A DNA stretch of 64,000 nt from Nocardioides donggukensis (GTDB taxonomy: Bacteria > Actinomycetota > Actinomycetes > Propionibacteriales > Nocardioidaceae), in contig NZ_JACYXZ010000001.1 of assembly GCF_014842875.1 (NCBI RefSeq), forward strand, positions 1,240,001 through 1,304,000, given 5' to 3'. Under the pieces are notes generated by a model. The model had not been told where the DNA came from, searched no databases, and saw only the letters and a list, made by a program, of their open reading frames with translations. Shown in pieces: positions 24,853 through 34,113 of this stretch. Numbering within the stretch: position 1 is the first letter of the stretch; every line of letters begins with the position of its first letter. Made by a program: the position numbers and the translations under genes.

Positions 24853-24921
24853 GCCCGCTCCCTGTTCGTCATCTGGGGCACCTTCCCCGGTTCCAGAGGA
24901 CGACTTCCCTCGGGAGCGGGC
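24853..24921 (+). ncRNA. Structured leader upstream of rsmH (mraW-type RNA candidate)
   Basis: A long nested hairpin lies in the gap after mraZ. The outer stem is 10 perfect base pairs, GCCCGCTCCC (24853-24862) with GGGAGCGGGC (24912-24921). Inside, CGTCATCTGG pairs with CCAGAGGACG (9 of 10), capped by GGGG-CACCTT-CCCC. There is no T-run, so it is not a simple terminator. An 'mraW RNA motif' upstream of mraW in actinobacteria has been described; I could not compare the consensus. Confidence 0.6.
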
Positions 24922-24987
24922 AGGGACCTGGTCAGGCGATCCGCACACGTCAGCAGCAGGCGCAGCAGTCAACGAGGGGTCGAGACC

Positions 24988-25146
24988 ATGAGCATCACCG
25001 CCACGGGTGCACCACCCGCCCTGCCGGCCCGACGGGTCCGGCACCAGGTGCGGGAGGCCCTCGCACTCATGGCCTTCTCGGCCACCACCTCCCTGGTGCT
25101 CGCCGGTGCGGCCGTGCTGCTGCTCGGCCTCGGCCGGCAGGGCTAG
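24988..25146 (+). CDS. Small single-pass membrane protein between mraZ and rsmH
   Basis: A 52-residue protein: a basic Pro/Ala-rich start ([20 protein letters not shown]), then one hydrophobic helix ([26 protein letters not shown]) and a short RQG end. GAGGGG sits 8-9 nt before the ATG. Its stop codon is 2 nt before the ATG of rsmH, so it belongs to the same transcript. Not recognised in other clusters from sequence alone; position and topology suggest an envelope or division role, which is inference. Confidence 0.65.
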   Translation: MSITATGAPPALPARRVRHQVREALALMAFSATTSLVLAGAAVLLLGLGRQG

Positions 25147-25148
25147 GC

Positions 25149-26105
25149 ATGAGCGGCCCCCGCCACGTCCCGGTCCTGCTGGACCGGGTCGTCGCTCTTC
25201 TGGCCCCTGCCCTGGACCACCCCGGGTCGGTCCTCGTCGACGCCACGCTCGGTCTGGGTGGGCACAGCGAGGCCGTGCTCGAGGCCTGCCCGCAGGCCCG
25301 GCTGGTCGGCGTGGACCGTGACCCGCAGGCCCTGGAGCTGGCCGGCGACCGGCTCTCCGCGTACGCCGATCGCACGACGCTGGTGCACGCGGTCTACGAC
25401 CGGATCCCCGACGTGCTCGAGGAGCTGGGCCTGCCGCGGGTCGACGGCGTCCTGTTCGACCTGGGCGTCTCGTCGATGCAGCTCGACGTCCGCGAGCGCG
25501 GCTTCGCCTACGCCCAGGACGCGCCGCTCGACATGCGGATGGGCGACGAGGGCCCCACCGCGGCCGACGTGCTGAACAGCTACCCGGTCGAGGACCTGGC
25601 CCGGATCCTGCGGGAGTACGGCGAGGAGAAGTTCGCCGGCCGGATCGCACGCCGGATCGTCGCGGCCCGGGAGAGCGAGCCGTTCGCCACCTCCGCCCGC
25701 CTCGTCGAGCTGCTCTACGACGCCATCCCGGCCCCCGCCCGGCGTACCGGGGGACACCCGGCCAAGCGCACCTTCCAGGCGCTGCGGATCGAGGTCAACG
25801 ACGAGATGCAGGTCCTGCGCCGCGCGATCCCGGCGGCGCTGGAGGCGGTCGCCGTGGGCGGCCGGGTGGTGGTGGAGTCCTACCACTCGCTCGAGGACCG
25901 GATCGTCAAGCAGGCGTTCGCCGCCGCGACCCGCACCGACGTCCCGCCGGACCTGCCCTTCGTCCCGGACCAGGCGCAGCCGCTGTTCCGGGCCGTGACC
26001 CGCGGCGCCGAGAAGGCCGGACCACCCGAAGTCACCGACAACCCCCGCGCGGCCTCGGTCCGCCTCCGCGCGGTCGAGCGCACTCGTCAAGGAGCGCACG
26101 CATGA
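25149..26105 (+). CDS. rsmH: 16S rRNA m4C1402 methyltransferase
   Basis: SAM-dependent enzyme modifying N4 of cytidine 1402 in 16S rRNA. Motifs: [13 protein letters not shown] start, [18 protein letters not shown] (SAM site), [43 protein letters not shown], and the C-terminal [18 protein letters not shown] and [17 protein letters not shown]. 318 residues, normal. Overlaps ftsL by 4 nt (ATGA). Confidence 0.96.
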   Translation: MSGPRHVPVLLDRVVALLAPALDHPGSVLVDATLGLGGHSEAVLEACPQARLVGVDRDPQALELAGDRLSAYADRTTLVHAVYDRIPDVLEELGLPRVDGVLFDLGVSSMQLDVRERGFAYAQDAPLDMRMGDEGPTAADVLNSYPVEDLARILREYGEEKFAGRIARRIVAARESEPFATSARLVELLYDAIPAPARRTGGHPAKRTFQALRIEVNDEMQVLRRAIPAALEAVAVGGRVVVESYHSLEDRIVKQAFAAATRTDVPPDLPFVPDQAQPLFRAVTRGAEKAGPPEVTDNPRAASVRLRAVERTRQGAHA

Positions 26106-26767
26106 GCAGTCCCCTTCCCCAGGGCAGCCCAGGCCGGGTCCGCGTCCAGCGCATCGCCGAGGCGGCCGTCGAGCGAGCCAGGCTGAGGGTGGTGCCTCGG
26201 GCGCCCCGGGTGACCCGGGCGCCGCGAGTGCCGTTCGTGACCCTGGTGAGCCTGGTCCTGCTGGCCGGGGTCGTGGGACTGCTGATGTTCAACACCACGA
26301 TGCAGCAGAACGCCTTCGCGGCGACGTCGCTCGAGCAGCGGGCGGCGACGCTGACCTCGCGGGAGCAGACCCTGCGGATGGACCTCGAGGTGCTGCGCGA
26401 CCCGCAACGGGTCGCCGAGCGCGCCCAGCGCCTGGGCATGGTCCCGGCCGCCACCCCCGCGTTCCTGCGGATCGCCGACGGCAAGGTGCTCGGGGTGCCG
26501 ACGGTCTCCACCGCGCGGGAGCGCTTCGACATCCTGCCGACCGCGCCGGCCAAGCCGGCGGTGCTGAGGACCCGCACGAGGGTCGTCGAGGTGCCGGCGC
26601 CGTCGGTGCGGGAGCGCCGACGCGGTGAGGGCCGGGCCGGCGACCGGGCTGAGAACCGGGCTGGCAACCGGGCTGAGAACCGGGCCGAGAACCGGGCTGG
26701 CAACCGGGCCGGCAACCGGGCCGGCAACCGGGCCGGCAACCGGGCCGACAGCCGGAGCGACGGGTGA
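26102..26767 (+). CDS. ftsL: FtsL-like septum protein with a repeat tail
   Basis: A bitopic protein of 221 residues: an Arg/Ala-rich cytoplasmic N-terminus, one transmembrane helix ([21 protein letters not shown], about 41-61) and a short coiled coil ([23 protein letters not shown]), as in FtsL of divisomes, which ties FtsQ and FtsB-type proteins to FtsW/FtsI. Identification rests on topology and position between rsmH and ftsI. The tail (about 175-217) is a tandem repeat of (G/E)NRA, unlike normal FtsL, and should lie outside the membrane. Confidence 0.85.
   Translation: MSSPLPQGSPGRVRVQRIAEAAVERARLRVVPRAPRVTRAPRVPFVTLVSLVLLAGVVGLLMFNTTMQQNAFAATSLEQRAATLTSREQTLRMDLEVLRDPQRVAERAQRLGMVPAATPAFLRIADGKVLGVPTVSTARERFDILPTAPAKPAVLRTRTRVVEVPAPSVRERRRGEGRAGDRAENRAGNRAENRAENRAGNRAGNRAGNRAGNRADSRSDG
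26641..26752. repeat. 12-bp coding minisatellite at the end of ftsL
   Basis: About nine units of a 12-bp sequence (AACCGGGCYGRS-type) encode alternating GNRA and ENRA tetrapeptides. The last three GNRA units are nearly identical, suggesting recent slippage. Confidence 0.9.
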
Positions 26768-28530
26768 CCAGCCGACCCCGGTCCGCGCCGCGGAGCCCCC
26801 GCGCCTCGGTCCACCTCCGGCTCCGGTTCGGCTTCGTGGTGATCTGCATGGTGATCTCGCTGTTCGGCGTCCGCCTGGTGCAGCTGCAGGGCATCGACCC
26901 CCAGTCGTACGCCGCCATGGCCGCGCGGGAGGGGATGGTCACCGTCGAGCTGCCGGCCGACCGTGGCGCGATCACCGACCGCAACGGCGTCGAGCTGGCC
27001 ACCAGCGTCGACGGCCGGATGATCGTGGCCGACCCCACGATGACCGCGCCGGACGCCCCCGAGATCGCCTCGTTCCTGGCCGAGGAGCTGGACCTCGACT
27101 ACTTCGCCACCCTGGAGAGCCTGCGCTACGAGAACACCCGGTTCCGCTACATCGCCCGGCGGGTGCCCTCGACGATCGCCCTCGACGTGCTGGCCGAGGC
27201 GCAGGAGCGGGGGTACCGCGGCCTGAGCACCCGGCGCGACCCGATGCGCGACTACCCGGCCCGCGACGTGGCCGCCAACGTGGTCGGCTTCCTGGGCGAC
27301 GACGCGATCGCCCTGGGCGGGCTGGAGAAGACCTTCGACGGACTGCTCTCGGGCACCGACGGCGAGGCGACCTACGAGGTGGGCGGCGGCAACCGGATCC
27401 CGCTGGGCGACCAGACGACGGTCGAGCCCCAGGACGGTGCCGACCTCGAGCTCACGATCGAGCGGGACCTGCAGTGGTTCGTCCAGCGGGTCCTGCGCTC
27501 CACCATCCGGGGCGCCGGGGGCGACTCCGGCGCCGCCGTGGTCATGGACTCCCGGACCGGCGAGCTGCTCGCGATCGCCGACGACCCGACCTTCGACGCC
27601 AACCGGCCGGGGGCCGCCCCGGAGCGGAACCGGGTCTCCCGCGCCGCGAGCGACGTCTACGAGCCGGGGTCGGTGCAGAAGGTGCTCACGACCGCGGCGC
27701 TGCTGGACGCGGGCAAGGTCACCCCGCGCACCCGGATCGAGGTGCCGGGCACGCTGCCCCGCCAGGACCGGGTCATCCACGACCACTGGGACCACGGCGA
27801 CATCCGGCTGACGATGGCCGGCGTGCTGGCGCGCTCCTCCAACATCGGCACCGTGCTGGCCGCCGACGAGTTCAGCCCCGACGAGCTGCACGCCTACCTG
27901 CGGGCCTTCGGCCTCGGCCAGCGCACGGACGTCGGCATCCGCAACGAGACCGCGGGCCTGCTGCCCGACCCGTCCCTGTGGTCCCAGATCAACCAGGACA
28001 CGATCGCCTTCGGTCAGGGCGTCAGCGTCAACGCGATCCAGATGGCGGCCGCGGTGAACACGATCGCCAACGGCGGGGAGCGGGTCGCCCCCAGCCTGGT
28101 CCGCGGCTCGGCCACCTCCGACGAGGGCGAGCAGGTGGGCACCGCCACCGCCGAGCGGCGTCAGGTGGTGAGCCCCGAGGCGGCCGCCCAGACCATGCAG
28201 ATGATGGAGCTGGTGACCGACCCCGAGGACGGGGTGGCGCCGGGGGCGGCGGTCCCCGGTTACCGGGTGGCCGGCAAGACCGGCACCGCGCAGCGGGTCG
28301 GGGAGGAGTGCGGCTGCTACGACGGCACCTACACGGTGTCGTTCGCGGGGTTCGCGCCCGCCGACGACCCGCGGTTCACTGTCTACGTGGTGGTGCAGAA
28401 CCCCCGCAACGGCGGTGGCGGCGGCTCGGTCGCAGGACCGGCGTTCAGCCGGATCATGAGCCACCTGCTGCGCCGCTACGCCGTGGCGCCGACCGGGACC
28501 CAGGCCTCGACGTACCCCATCGAGTGGTGA
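26764..28530 (+). CDS. ftsI: Septal transpeptidase, class B penicillin-binding protein
   Basis: Cross-links peptidoglycan at the septum, working with FtsW. A short cytoplasmic tail and transmembrane helix (LRFGFVVICMVISLFGVRLVQ) precede the non-catalytic pedestal (DRGAITDRNGVELATS). The transpeptidase domain has Ser303 in YEPGSVQKV (SxxK), SSN at 358-360 and KTG at 505-507 (VAGKTGTAQR). 588 residues, normal for actinobacterial PbpB/FtsI. The GTG start overlaps the ftsL stop codon (GTGA). The SxN and KTG motifs are intact. Confidence 0.95.
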   Translation: MTSRPRSAPRSPRASVHLRLRFGFVVICMVISLFGVRLVQLQGIDPQSYAAMAAREGMVTVELPADRGAITDRNGVELATSVDGRMIVADPTMTAPDAPEIASFLAEELDLDYFATLESLRYENTRFRYIARRVPSTIALDVLAEAQERGYRGLSTRRDPMRDYPARDVAANVVGFLGDDAIALGGLEKTFDGLLSGTDGEATYEVGGGNRIPLGDQTTVEPQDGADLELTIERDLQWFVQRVLRSTIRGAGGDSGAAVVMDSRTGELLAIADDPTFDANRPGAAPERNRVSRAASDVYEPGSVQKVLTTAALLDAGKVTPRTRIEVPGTLPRQDRVIHDHWDHGDIRLTMAGVLARSSNIGTVLAADEFSPDELHAYLRAFGLGQRTDVGIRNETAGLLPDPSLWSQINQDTIAFGQGVSVNAIQMAAAVNTIANGGERVAPSLVRGSATSDEGEQVGTATAERRQVVSPEAAAQTMQMMELVTDPEDGVAPGAAVPGYRVAGKTGTAQRVGEECGCYDGTYTVSFAGFAPADDPRFTVYVVVQNPRNGGGGGSVAGPAFSRIMSHLLRRYAVAPTGTQASTYPIEW

Positions 28531-28561
28531 CGGGGCGGACCACCCTCGCTCCGGCACCCGG

Positions 28562-28567
28562 TAGCCT
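28562..28567 (+). promoter_or_regulatory. -10 element of a leaderless murE promoter
   Basis: TAGCCT, 6 nt before the GTG at 28574, in the 43-bp gap after ftsI, one of the few gaps in this otherwise overlapping cluster. Confidence 0.45.
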
Positions 28568-28573
28568 CCGGCC

Positions 28574-30133
28574 GTGGTGAGCGACGAGCAGAAGGCAGCC
28601 GAGCTGAGCGCGACCCGGCCCCGGGAGGCCCGGAGGACCGCGCTGTCCGACGTGGCCCGCTGGCTGGAGGTCGCGCCGCCCGGCCGGCCCTCGGGCGAGG
28701 ACGACGAGCCGACGGTCCTCGGGCTGACCCTGAGCTCCCAACGCGTCCGGCCCGGCGACCTCTACGCCGCGCTGCCCGGCGCGACCACGCACGGGGCCGG
28801 GTACGCCGACTCCGCCGTGGCGGCCGGCGCCGTGGCCCTGCTGACCGACCGGGCGGGGGAGGAGCTGCTGTCCCGGGAGGGCATCGGGGTGCCGGTGCTG
28901 GTCGTGGCCTCGCCCCGGGCCGTCCTCGGTCGGTTGGCGGCCTGGTTGTACGGCGACCCGGCCGCGGCGATGCACATGATCGGCGTGACCGGCACCCAGG
29001 GCAAGACCACCACGACCCGCCTGCTGGAGCGGGCGCTGGAGGAGGCCGGGATCCCGTCGGCCGCGATCGGCACGGTCGGCACCCGGGTCGCGGGGCAGGA
29101 CGTCCGGACCTCGTTGACCACGCCGGAGGCCCCCGACCTGCACGGCCTGTTCGCGATGATGCGCGAGCGCGACGTCGTGGCCTGTGCGATGGAGGTCTCC
29201 AGCCACGCGCTGGTCCTGGGCCGGGTCGACGGCGTGGTCTTCGACGTCGCCGTGTTCACCAACCTCGGGCGCGACCACCTGGACTTCCACGCCGACGTCG
29301 AGGAGTACTTCGCCGCGAAGGCGTCGCTGTTCACCCCGGAGCGCGCCCGCTCCGGACTGGTCAACGTCGACGACGAGCACGGGCGACGGCTGCTGCGGGA
29401 GGCGTCGATCCCGCTCCGGACCTTCTCCGCGCGCGGCGCCGAGGCGGACTGGCGCGCCGAGGACGTGGTCGCCGCCGCGGACGGCTCCACCTTCACCGTG
29501 GTCGGGCCGGGTGGGCTCCGCGTGGCCACGCGGGTGCCGATCGCCGGGGACTTCAACGTCGCCAACGCCCTGGCCGCGGTGGCCGCGGCGGCCGAGGCCG
29601 GCTTCGACCCGGCGTCGGTCGCCGGCGGCCTGGCGCGGTCGGGGGGTGTGCCCGGCCGCCTGGAGGAGGTGCGGGCCGGGCAGGACTTCACCGTGGTCGT
29701 GGACTACGCCCACAAGCCGGACGCCGTCGAGGCCGCTCTGCGCACGCTCCGCCCCCTGACCGAGGGCCGGCTCATCGTGGTGCTCGGCGCCGGGGGCGAC
29801 CGGGACACCGGCAAGCGGCCGGTGATGGGTGAGATCGCGGCCCGCCTCGCCGACGTCCTGGTCGTGACCGACGACAACCCGCGCTCCGAGGACCCCGCCG
29901 CGATCCGGGCAGCCGTGCTGCGTGGAGCCGGCGGCGGGCCCGCCGAGGTCCGGGAGGTGGGCGACCGCAGGTCCGCGATCCGCGAGGCCCTGGGCCTCGC
30001 GGCCCCCGGCGACATCGTGCTCATCGCCGGGAAGGGCCACGAGAGCGGCCAGGAGGTCGCCGGGGTGGTGCACCCCTTCGACGACCGGACCGTGGTGCGC
30101 GAGGAGCTGGCCGCCCGAGGGGGCCGAGGATGA
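28574..30133 (+). CDS. murE: UDP-MurNAc-tripeptide synthetase
   Basis: Adds the third stem amino acid to UDP-MurNAc-L-Ala-D-Glu. Mur ligase layout: N-terminal domain, ATPase with P-loop GVTGTQGKTTTTRLLE, central VEVSSHALVLGRVDGV and the C-terminal domain with TDDNPRSEDP. DNPR in this place is the signature for diaminopimelate addition in place of lysine; Nocardioides-type walls use LL-diaminopimelate, which this could provide. 519 residues. GTG start, preceded by a leaderless-type box. Overlaps murF by 4 nt. Confidence 0.95.
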   Translation: MVSDEQKAAELSATRPREARRTALSDVARWLEVAPPGRPSGEDDEPTVLGLTLSSQRVRPGDLYAALPGATTHGAGYADSAVAAGAVALLTDRAGEELLSREGIGVPVLVVASPRAVLGRLAAWLYGDPAAAMHMIGVTGTQGKTTTTRLLERALEEAGIPSAAIGTVGTRVAGQDVRTSLTTPEAPDLHGLFAMMRERDVVACAMEVSSHALVLGRVDGVVFDVAVFTNLGRDHLDFHADVEEYFAAKASLFTPERARSGLVNVDDEHGRRLLREASIPLRTFSARGAEADWRAEDVVAAADGSTFTVVGPGGLRVATRVPIAGDFNVANALAAVAAAAEAGFDPASVAGGLARSGGVPGRLEEVRAGQDFTVVVDYAHKPDAVEAALRTLRPLTEGRLIVVLGAGGDRDTGKRPVMGEIAARLADVLVVTDDNPRSEDPAAIRAAVLRGAGGGPAEVREVGDRRSAIREALGLAAPGDIVLIAGKGHESGQEVAGVVHPFDDRTVVREELAARGGRG

Positions 30134-31530
30134 TCCCGATGACGCTGGCCGAGATCGCCGACGTGGTCGGCGGGACCGCCCACGGGGACGCCGTGGTCAC
30201 CGGCCCGGCGTTCGTGGACAGTCGGGAGGTGGTCCCCGGCGGACTCTTCCTGGCGGTCGCGGGGGAGCGGGCCGACGGCCACGACTACGCCGCGCAGGCC
30301 GTGGCCGCCGGGGCCGCGGCCGTGCTGGGGTCGCGGGCACCTGGTGTGCCCTGTGTCGTGGTGCCGGATCCCGTGACCGCCCTCGGCCGCCTCGCCCGGC
30401 ACGTCCGGGACCGGCTGCCCGGGCTCACGGTGATCGCCCTGACCGGCAGCCAGGGCAAGACCGGCACGAAGGACTACCTCGCGCAGGTGCTGGCCGCCTC
30501 CGGGGAGACCGTCGCCACCCAGGGCAACCTCAACAACGAGATCGGCGTGCCGTTGACGGTGCTCCGGGCCACCGCGACGACCCGCCACCTCGTGGTCGAG
30601 ATGGGCGCCCGGGGGCTCGGTCACATCGGCTACCTGTGCGACGTCGCCAGGCCGACCATCGCCGCGGTGCTGAACGTCGGCACCGCCCACCTCAGCGAGT
30701 TCGGCAGCCGCGAGGCCATCGCCCGGGCCAAGGGCGAGATCCTCGAGGGCCTCCCCGGCGACGGGGTCGCCGTGCTCAACGCGGACGACGACCTGGTGCG
30801 GGCCATGGCGGAGCGCACCGGGGCGCGAAGGCGGACCTTCGGCGTCGCCTCCGGCTCGGACCTGTCCTGGTCCGACCTCGACCTCGACGACCTCGGCCGC
30901 CCCGAGGTCACCTTCACGCACGCCCGCGCCGGCGGCGTGGACCGGGCCCGGGTCCGGCTCCGGCAGTCGGGGGCGCACCAGGTGCCGAACGCCGCGGCGG
31001 CCGCGGCCCTGGCGCTCGCGGCCGGGGTGGGGTTCGACGACGTGGCCGCGGCGCTCCGCGGGGCCGGGTCGCTGTCCCGGTGGCGGATGGAGATGACCGA
31101 GCTCGCCGACGGCACCGTCGTGGTCAACGACGCCTACAACGCCAACCCCGCCTCGATGGCCGCTGCCCTCGACACCGCGACGGGCATCGCCGCCCGGCGC
31201 GGCGGCCGGACCGTGGCCGTGCTGGGGGAGATGAAGGAGCTCGGCTCGGAGTCCCCGACCGCGCACCGCGAGGTCGGCGCGGTGGCCGCCCGGTCCGGCG
31301 TCGACCGGCTGCTCGTGGTCGGTGAGCCGGCGGCCGGGATGGTGGACGGTGCGAGGTCGGTCACGGATTGGCCCGGCACGGCGGTGCCCGTCGCCGATCG
31401 CGGCGAGGCTCTGGCATGGTTGCGCGAGAACGTCGCCGCCGGTGACGTCGTACTGGTCAAGGCGTCCCGCGGAGCGGCCCTCGAGGTGGTCGCGGAGGCG
31501 CTGGTGAACCCGGAGGGACCTCACGCATGA
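30130..31530 (+). CDS. murF: UDP-MurNAc-tripeptide-D-Ala-D-Ala ligase
   Basis: Last cytoplasmic ligase of the pathway; attaches D-Ala-D-Ala. P-loop ALTGSQGKTGTKDYLAQVL, ATP-domain region GNLNNEIGVPLTVLRA and EMGARGLGHIGYL, then VLNVGTAHLSEFGSREAIARAKGE, and the substrate-binding NDAYNANPASMAAALD. 466 residues. ATGA overlaps at both ends (murE and mraY), the signature of tight coupling. Confidence 0.95.
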   Translation: MIPMTLAEIADVVGGTAHGDAVVTGPAFVDSREVVPGGLFLAVAGERADGHDYAAQAVAAGAAAVLGSRAPGVPCVVVPDPVTALGRLARHVRDRLPGLTVIALTGSQGKTGTKDYLAQVLAASGETVATQGNLNNEIGVPLTVLRATATTRHLVVEMGARGLGHIGYLCDVARPTIAAVLNVGTAHLSEFGSREAIARAKGEILEGLPGDGVAVLNADDDLVRAMAERTGARRRTFGVASGSDLSWSDLDLDDLGRPEVTFTHARAGGVDRARVRLRQSGAHQVPNAAAAAALALAAGVGFDDVAAALRGAGSLSRWRMEMTELADGTVVVNDAYNANPASMAAALDTATGIAARRGGRTVAVLGEMKELGSESPTAHREVGAVAARSGVDRLLVVGEPAAGMVDGARSVTDWPGTAVPVADRGEALAWLRENVAAGDVVLVKASRGAALEVVAEALVNPEGPHA

Positions 31531-32603
31531 GAGCGATCCTGCTCGGTGGCGGACTGTCGCTGATCATCTCGCTCGTCGGCACCCGCTACGCGATCAAGCT
31601 GCTGTCCGCGAAGGGCTACGGCCAGGAGATCCGCGACGACGGTCCCACCAGCCACCACACCAAGCGCGGGACGCCCACCATGGGCGGCATCGTGATCATC
31701 CTGTCCTCGGTGATCGGCTACTTCTCGGCCAAGGTGATCACCCAGGACGTCCCCTCGGCCTCGGCGCTGCTGCTGCTGTTCCTGTTCGTCGGCCTCGGCG
31801 TGGTCGGCTTCCTCGACGACTTCATCAAGATCTACAAGCAGCGCAACCTCGGCCTGCGGAGCAAGGCCAAGATGATCGGGCAGACCGTCATCGCGGTCAC
31901 CTTCGGCATCCTGGCGCTGTCCCCGGTGCTCGAGGACTTCCGCGGCCAGACCCCGGCCTCGCAGCACATCTCCTTCATCCGGGACTTCGAGTTCTGGACC
32001 GTGCCCGCCGTGCTGGTCGTGCTGTTCATCTGGATCATCGTCACCGGCACCAGCAACGCCGTGAACCTCACCGACGGGCTGGACGGGCTGGCGGCGGGCG
32101 CGTCGATGATGGTGTTCGGCGCCTACACGCTCGTGAACATCTGGCAGAACAACCAGTGGTGCGGCCAGGACGACATCACCTACGGCCGCTGCTACGAGGT
32201 CCGCGACCCACTGGACCTGGCGATCATCGCCGCCGCCATCACCGGCGCCTGCTTCGGGTTCCTGTGGTGGAACGCCTCACCGGCCCAGATCTTCATGGGC
32301 GACACCGGGTCGCTCTCGCTCGGCGGGGCGCTCGCCGGCCTGGCGATCCTGACCCGCACCGAGCTGCTGCTGCTCGTCCTCGGCGGCCTGTTCGTGGTCG
32401 AGACGCTGTCGGTGATGCTGCAGGTGGGCTTCTTCCGCGTCACCAAGGGACGGCGGGTCTTCCGCATGGCACCGCTGCACCACCACTTCGAGATGGTCGG
32501 CTGGGAGCAGGTCACCGTCGTGATCCGGTTCTGGATCATCACCGGCCTGTGCGTGGCCGCCGGGCTCGGCGTCTTCTACGCCGAATGGGTGGCCGGCACC
32601 TGA
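31527..32603 (+). CDS. mraY: Phospho-MurNAc-pentapeptide transferase
   Basis: Makes lipid I from UDP-MurNAc-pentapeptide and undecaprenyl phosphate in the membrane. 358 residues with about ten transmembrane helices. Conserved cytoplasmic motifs: GPTSHHTKRGTPTMGG, the Asp pair VGFLDDFIKIYKQRNLGL, NAVNLTDGLDGLAAG, FMGDTGSLSLGG and the HHHFE motif (APLHHHFEMVGW). Overlaps murF and murD by a few nt. A short helical insert (NNQWCGQDDITYGRCYEVRDP) between helices carries two Cys residues. Confidence 0.95.
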   Translation: MRAILLGGGLSLIISLVGTRYAIKLLSAKGYGQEIRDDGPTSHHTKRGTPTMGGIVIILSSVIGYFSAKVITQDVPSASALLLLFLFVGLGVVGFLDDFIKIYKQRNLGLRSKAKMIGQTVIAVTFGILALSPVLEDFRGQTPASQHISFIRDFEFWTVPAVLVVLFIWIIVTGTSNAVNLTDGLDGLAAGASMMVFGAYTLVNIWQNNQWCGQDDITYGRCYEVRDPLDLAIIAAAITGACFGFLWWNASPAQIFMGDTGSLSLGGALAGLAILTRTELLLLVLGGLFVVETLSVMLQVGFFRVTKGRRVFRMAPLHHHFEMVGWEQVTVVIRFWIITGLCVAAGLGVFYAEWVAGT

Positions 32604-34066
32604 TGTCCAGGCTCGACCTCCTGGGCCGCAACGACTCCTGGGACGGGATCCGCGCGGTCGTCGCCGGCTTCGGCGTCTCCGGGTTCGCCGCCGCCGACAA
32701 CCTGCTCTTCCTCGGCGCCACCGTGACCGCGCTGGACGAGCGGGTCGGCGACCGCGGCGAGCAGGCCGGCCTGCTCGAGAGCCTCGGCGCCGACATCCGG
32801 CTCGGCGAGGGGCACACCGCCCGGCTCCCCGACGACGTCGACGTGCTGGTGACCTCTCCCGGATGGCGGCCCGACGCGCCGCTGCTCGCCCAGGCCCGGC
32901 AGCGCGGCGTACCGATCTGGGGCGAGGTGGAGCTGGCCTGGCGGCTGAGGGACCCCGACCGGCCGGCGCCCTGGCTGGCGGTCACCGGGACCAACGGCAA
33001 GACCACCACCGTCCAGATGCTCGAGAGCATCCTGCGCGCGGCCGGTCTGCGCACGGTCGCCGCGGGCAACGTCGGCCTGCCGCTCGTCGAGGCGGTCATG
33101 GACCCCGAGCCGTACGACGTGCTGCCGGTCGAGCTGTCCAGCTTCCAGCTGCACTACACGCAGTCGATGAGCGCGGAGTCGGCCGCGGTGCTCAACGTCG
33201 CCGAGGACCACCTCGACTGGTACCCCTCCTTCGACGACTACGCCGCGGACAAGGGTCGGGTGTACGAGAACGTGCGCCGGGCCTGCGTGTACAACGTGGC
33301 GGACCCACGGACCGAGCAGCTGGTCCGCGAGGCCGACGTCGTCGAGGGCGCGCGGGCGGTCGGCTTCACGCTGGGCATGCCGCAGGTGGGCATGGTGGGC
33401 GTGGTCGAGGACATCCTCGCCGACCGGGCCTTCGTCGAGAGCCGGGACACCAGCGCGGCCGAGCTCTGCCAGGTGCGCGACCTGGCCTCCCCGGCGCCGC
33501 ACTTCGTGGCCAACGCGCTGGCCGCGGCCGCCCTGGCCCGCAGCCACGGCATCGCGCCGGCCGCGGTGCGCGACGGGCTGCGCGCGTTCCGCCCGGACGG
33601 GCACCGGATCGCCCTCGTCGCCGAGCAGGACGGCGTCACCTGGGTCGACGACTCGAAGGCCACGAACCCGCACGCGGCACGGTCCTCGCTCGAGGCCTAC
33701 GACCCGGTCGTGTGGGTCGCCGGCGGCCTGGCCAAGGGCGCCCGGTTCGACGAGCTCGTGGGCGCCACCCGGGACCGGCTCCGGGGCGTGGTCCTCCTCG
33801 GCGCGGACCGCGAGGTCATCGCCGAGGCCCTCGCGCGACACGCGCCCGATGTGCCGGTCATCGTCTGCGGTGGCAGGGAGACTGGTCCCGTCTCCGGCGT
33901 GATGGAACGGGTCGTGGCTGCGGCCGCCGACCTCGCCAGGCCCGGCGACACGGTGCTGCTGGCGCCGGGATGCGCCTCGATGGACATGTTCGCCCACTAC
34001 GCCGAACGCGGCGAGGCGTTCGCCGACGCGGTGCGGCGCCGGCTGCAGGACCCAGGACAGGTGTAG
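32603..34066 (+). CDS. murD: UDP-MurNAc-L-Ala D-Glu ligase
   Basis: Adds D-glutamate to UDP-MurNAc-L-Ala. N-terminal Rossmann-like domain (AVVAGFGVSGFAAADNLL), P-loop LAVTGTNGKTTTVQMLESIL, EDHLDWYPSFDDYAADKGRVY, and WVDDSKATNPHAARSSL with the ATP-site DSK motif. 487 residues. The ATG overlaps the mraY stop (TGATG). The C-terminus ends at 34066, leaving 47 nt before ftsW. Confidence 0.95.
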   Translation: MSRLDLLGRNDSWDGIRAVVAGFGVSGFAAADNLLFLGATVTALDERVGDRGEQAGLLESLGADIRLGEGHTARLPDDVDVLVTSPGWRPDAPLLAQARQRGVPIWGEVELAWRLRDPDRPAPWLAVTGTNGKTTTVQMLESILRAAGLRTVAAGNVGLPLVEAVMDPEPYDVLPVELSSFQLHYTQSMSAESAAVLNVAEDHLDWYPSFDDYAADKGRVYENVRRACVYNVADPRTEQLVREADVVEGARAVGFTLGMPQVGMVGVVEDILADRAFVESRDTSAAELCQVRDLASPAPHFVANALAAAALARSHGIAPAAVRDGLRAFRPDGHRIALVAEQDGVTWVDDSKATNPHAARSSLEAYDPVVWVAGGLAKGARFDELVGATRDRLRGVVLLGADREVIAEALARHAPDVPVIVCGGRETGPVSGVMERVVAAAADLARPGDTVLLAPGCASMDMFAHYAERGEAFADAVRRRLQDPGQV

Positions 34067-34113
34067 ACCCGGCCGCTCCGGACCGGGAGGCGCGGCGCAG
34101 GAGGGCGGAGGAC

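Noticed and set aside
24853-24921. Rho-independent terminator after mraZ
   Set aside because: No T-run after the stem, and the dcw genes continue downstream; a leader RNA is more likely.
34067-34113. Small gene between murD and ftsW
   Set aside because: The gap is 47 nt with the ftsW ribosome binding site only.
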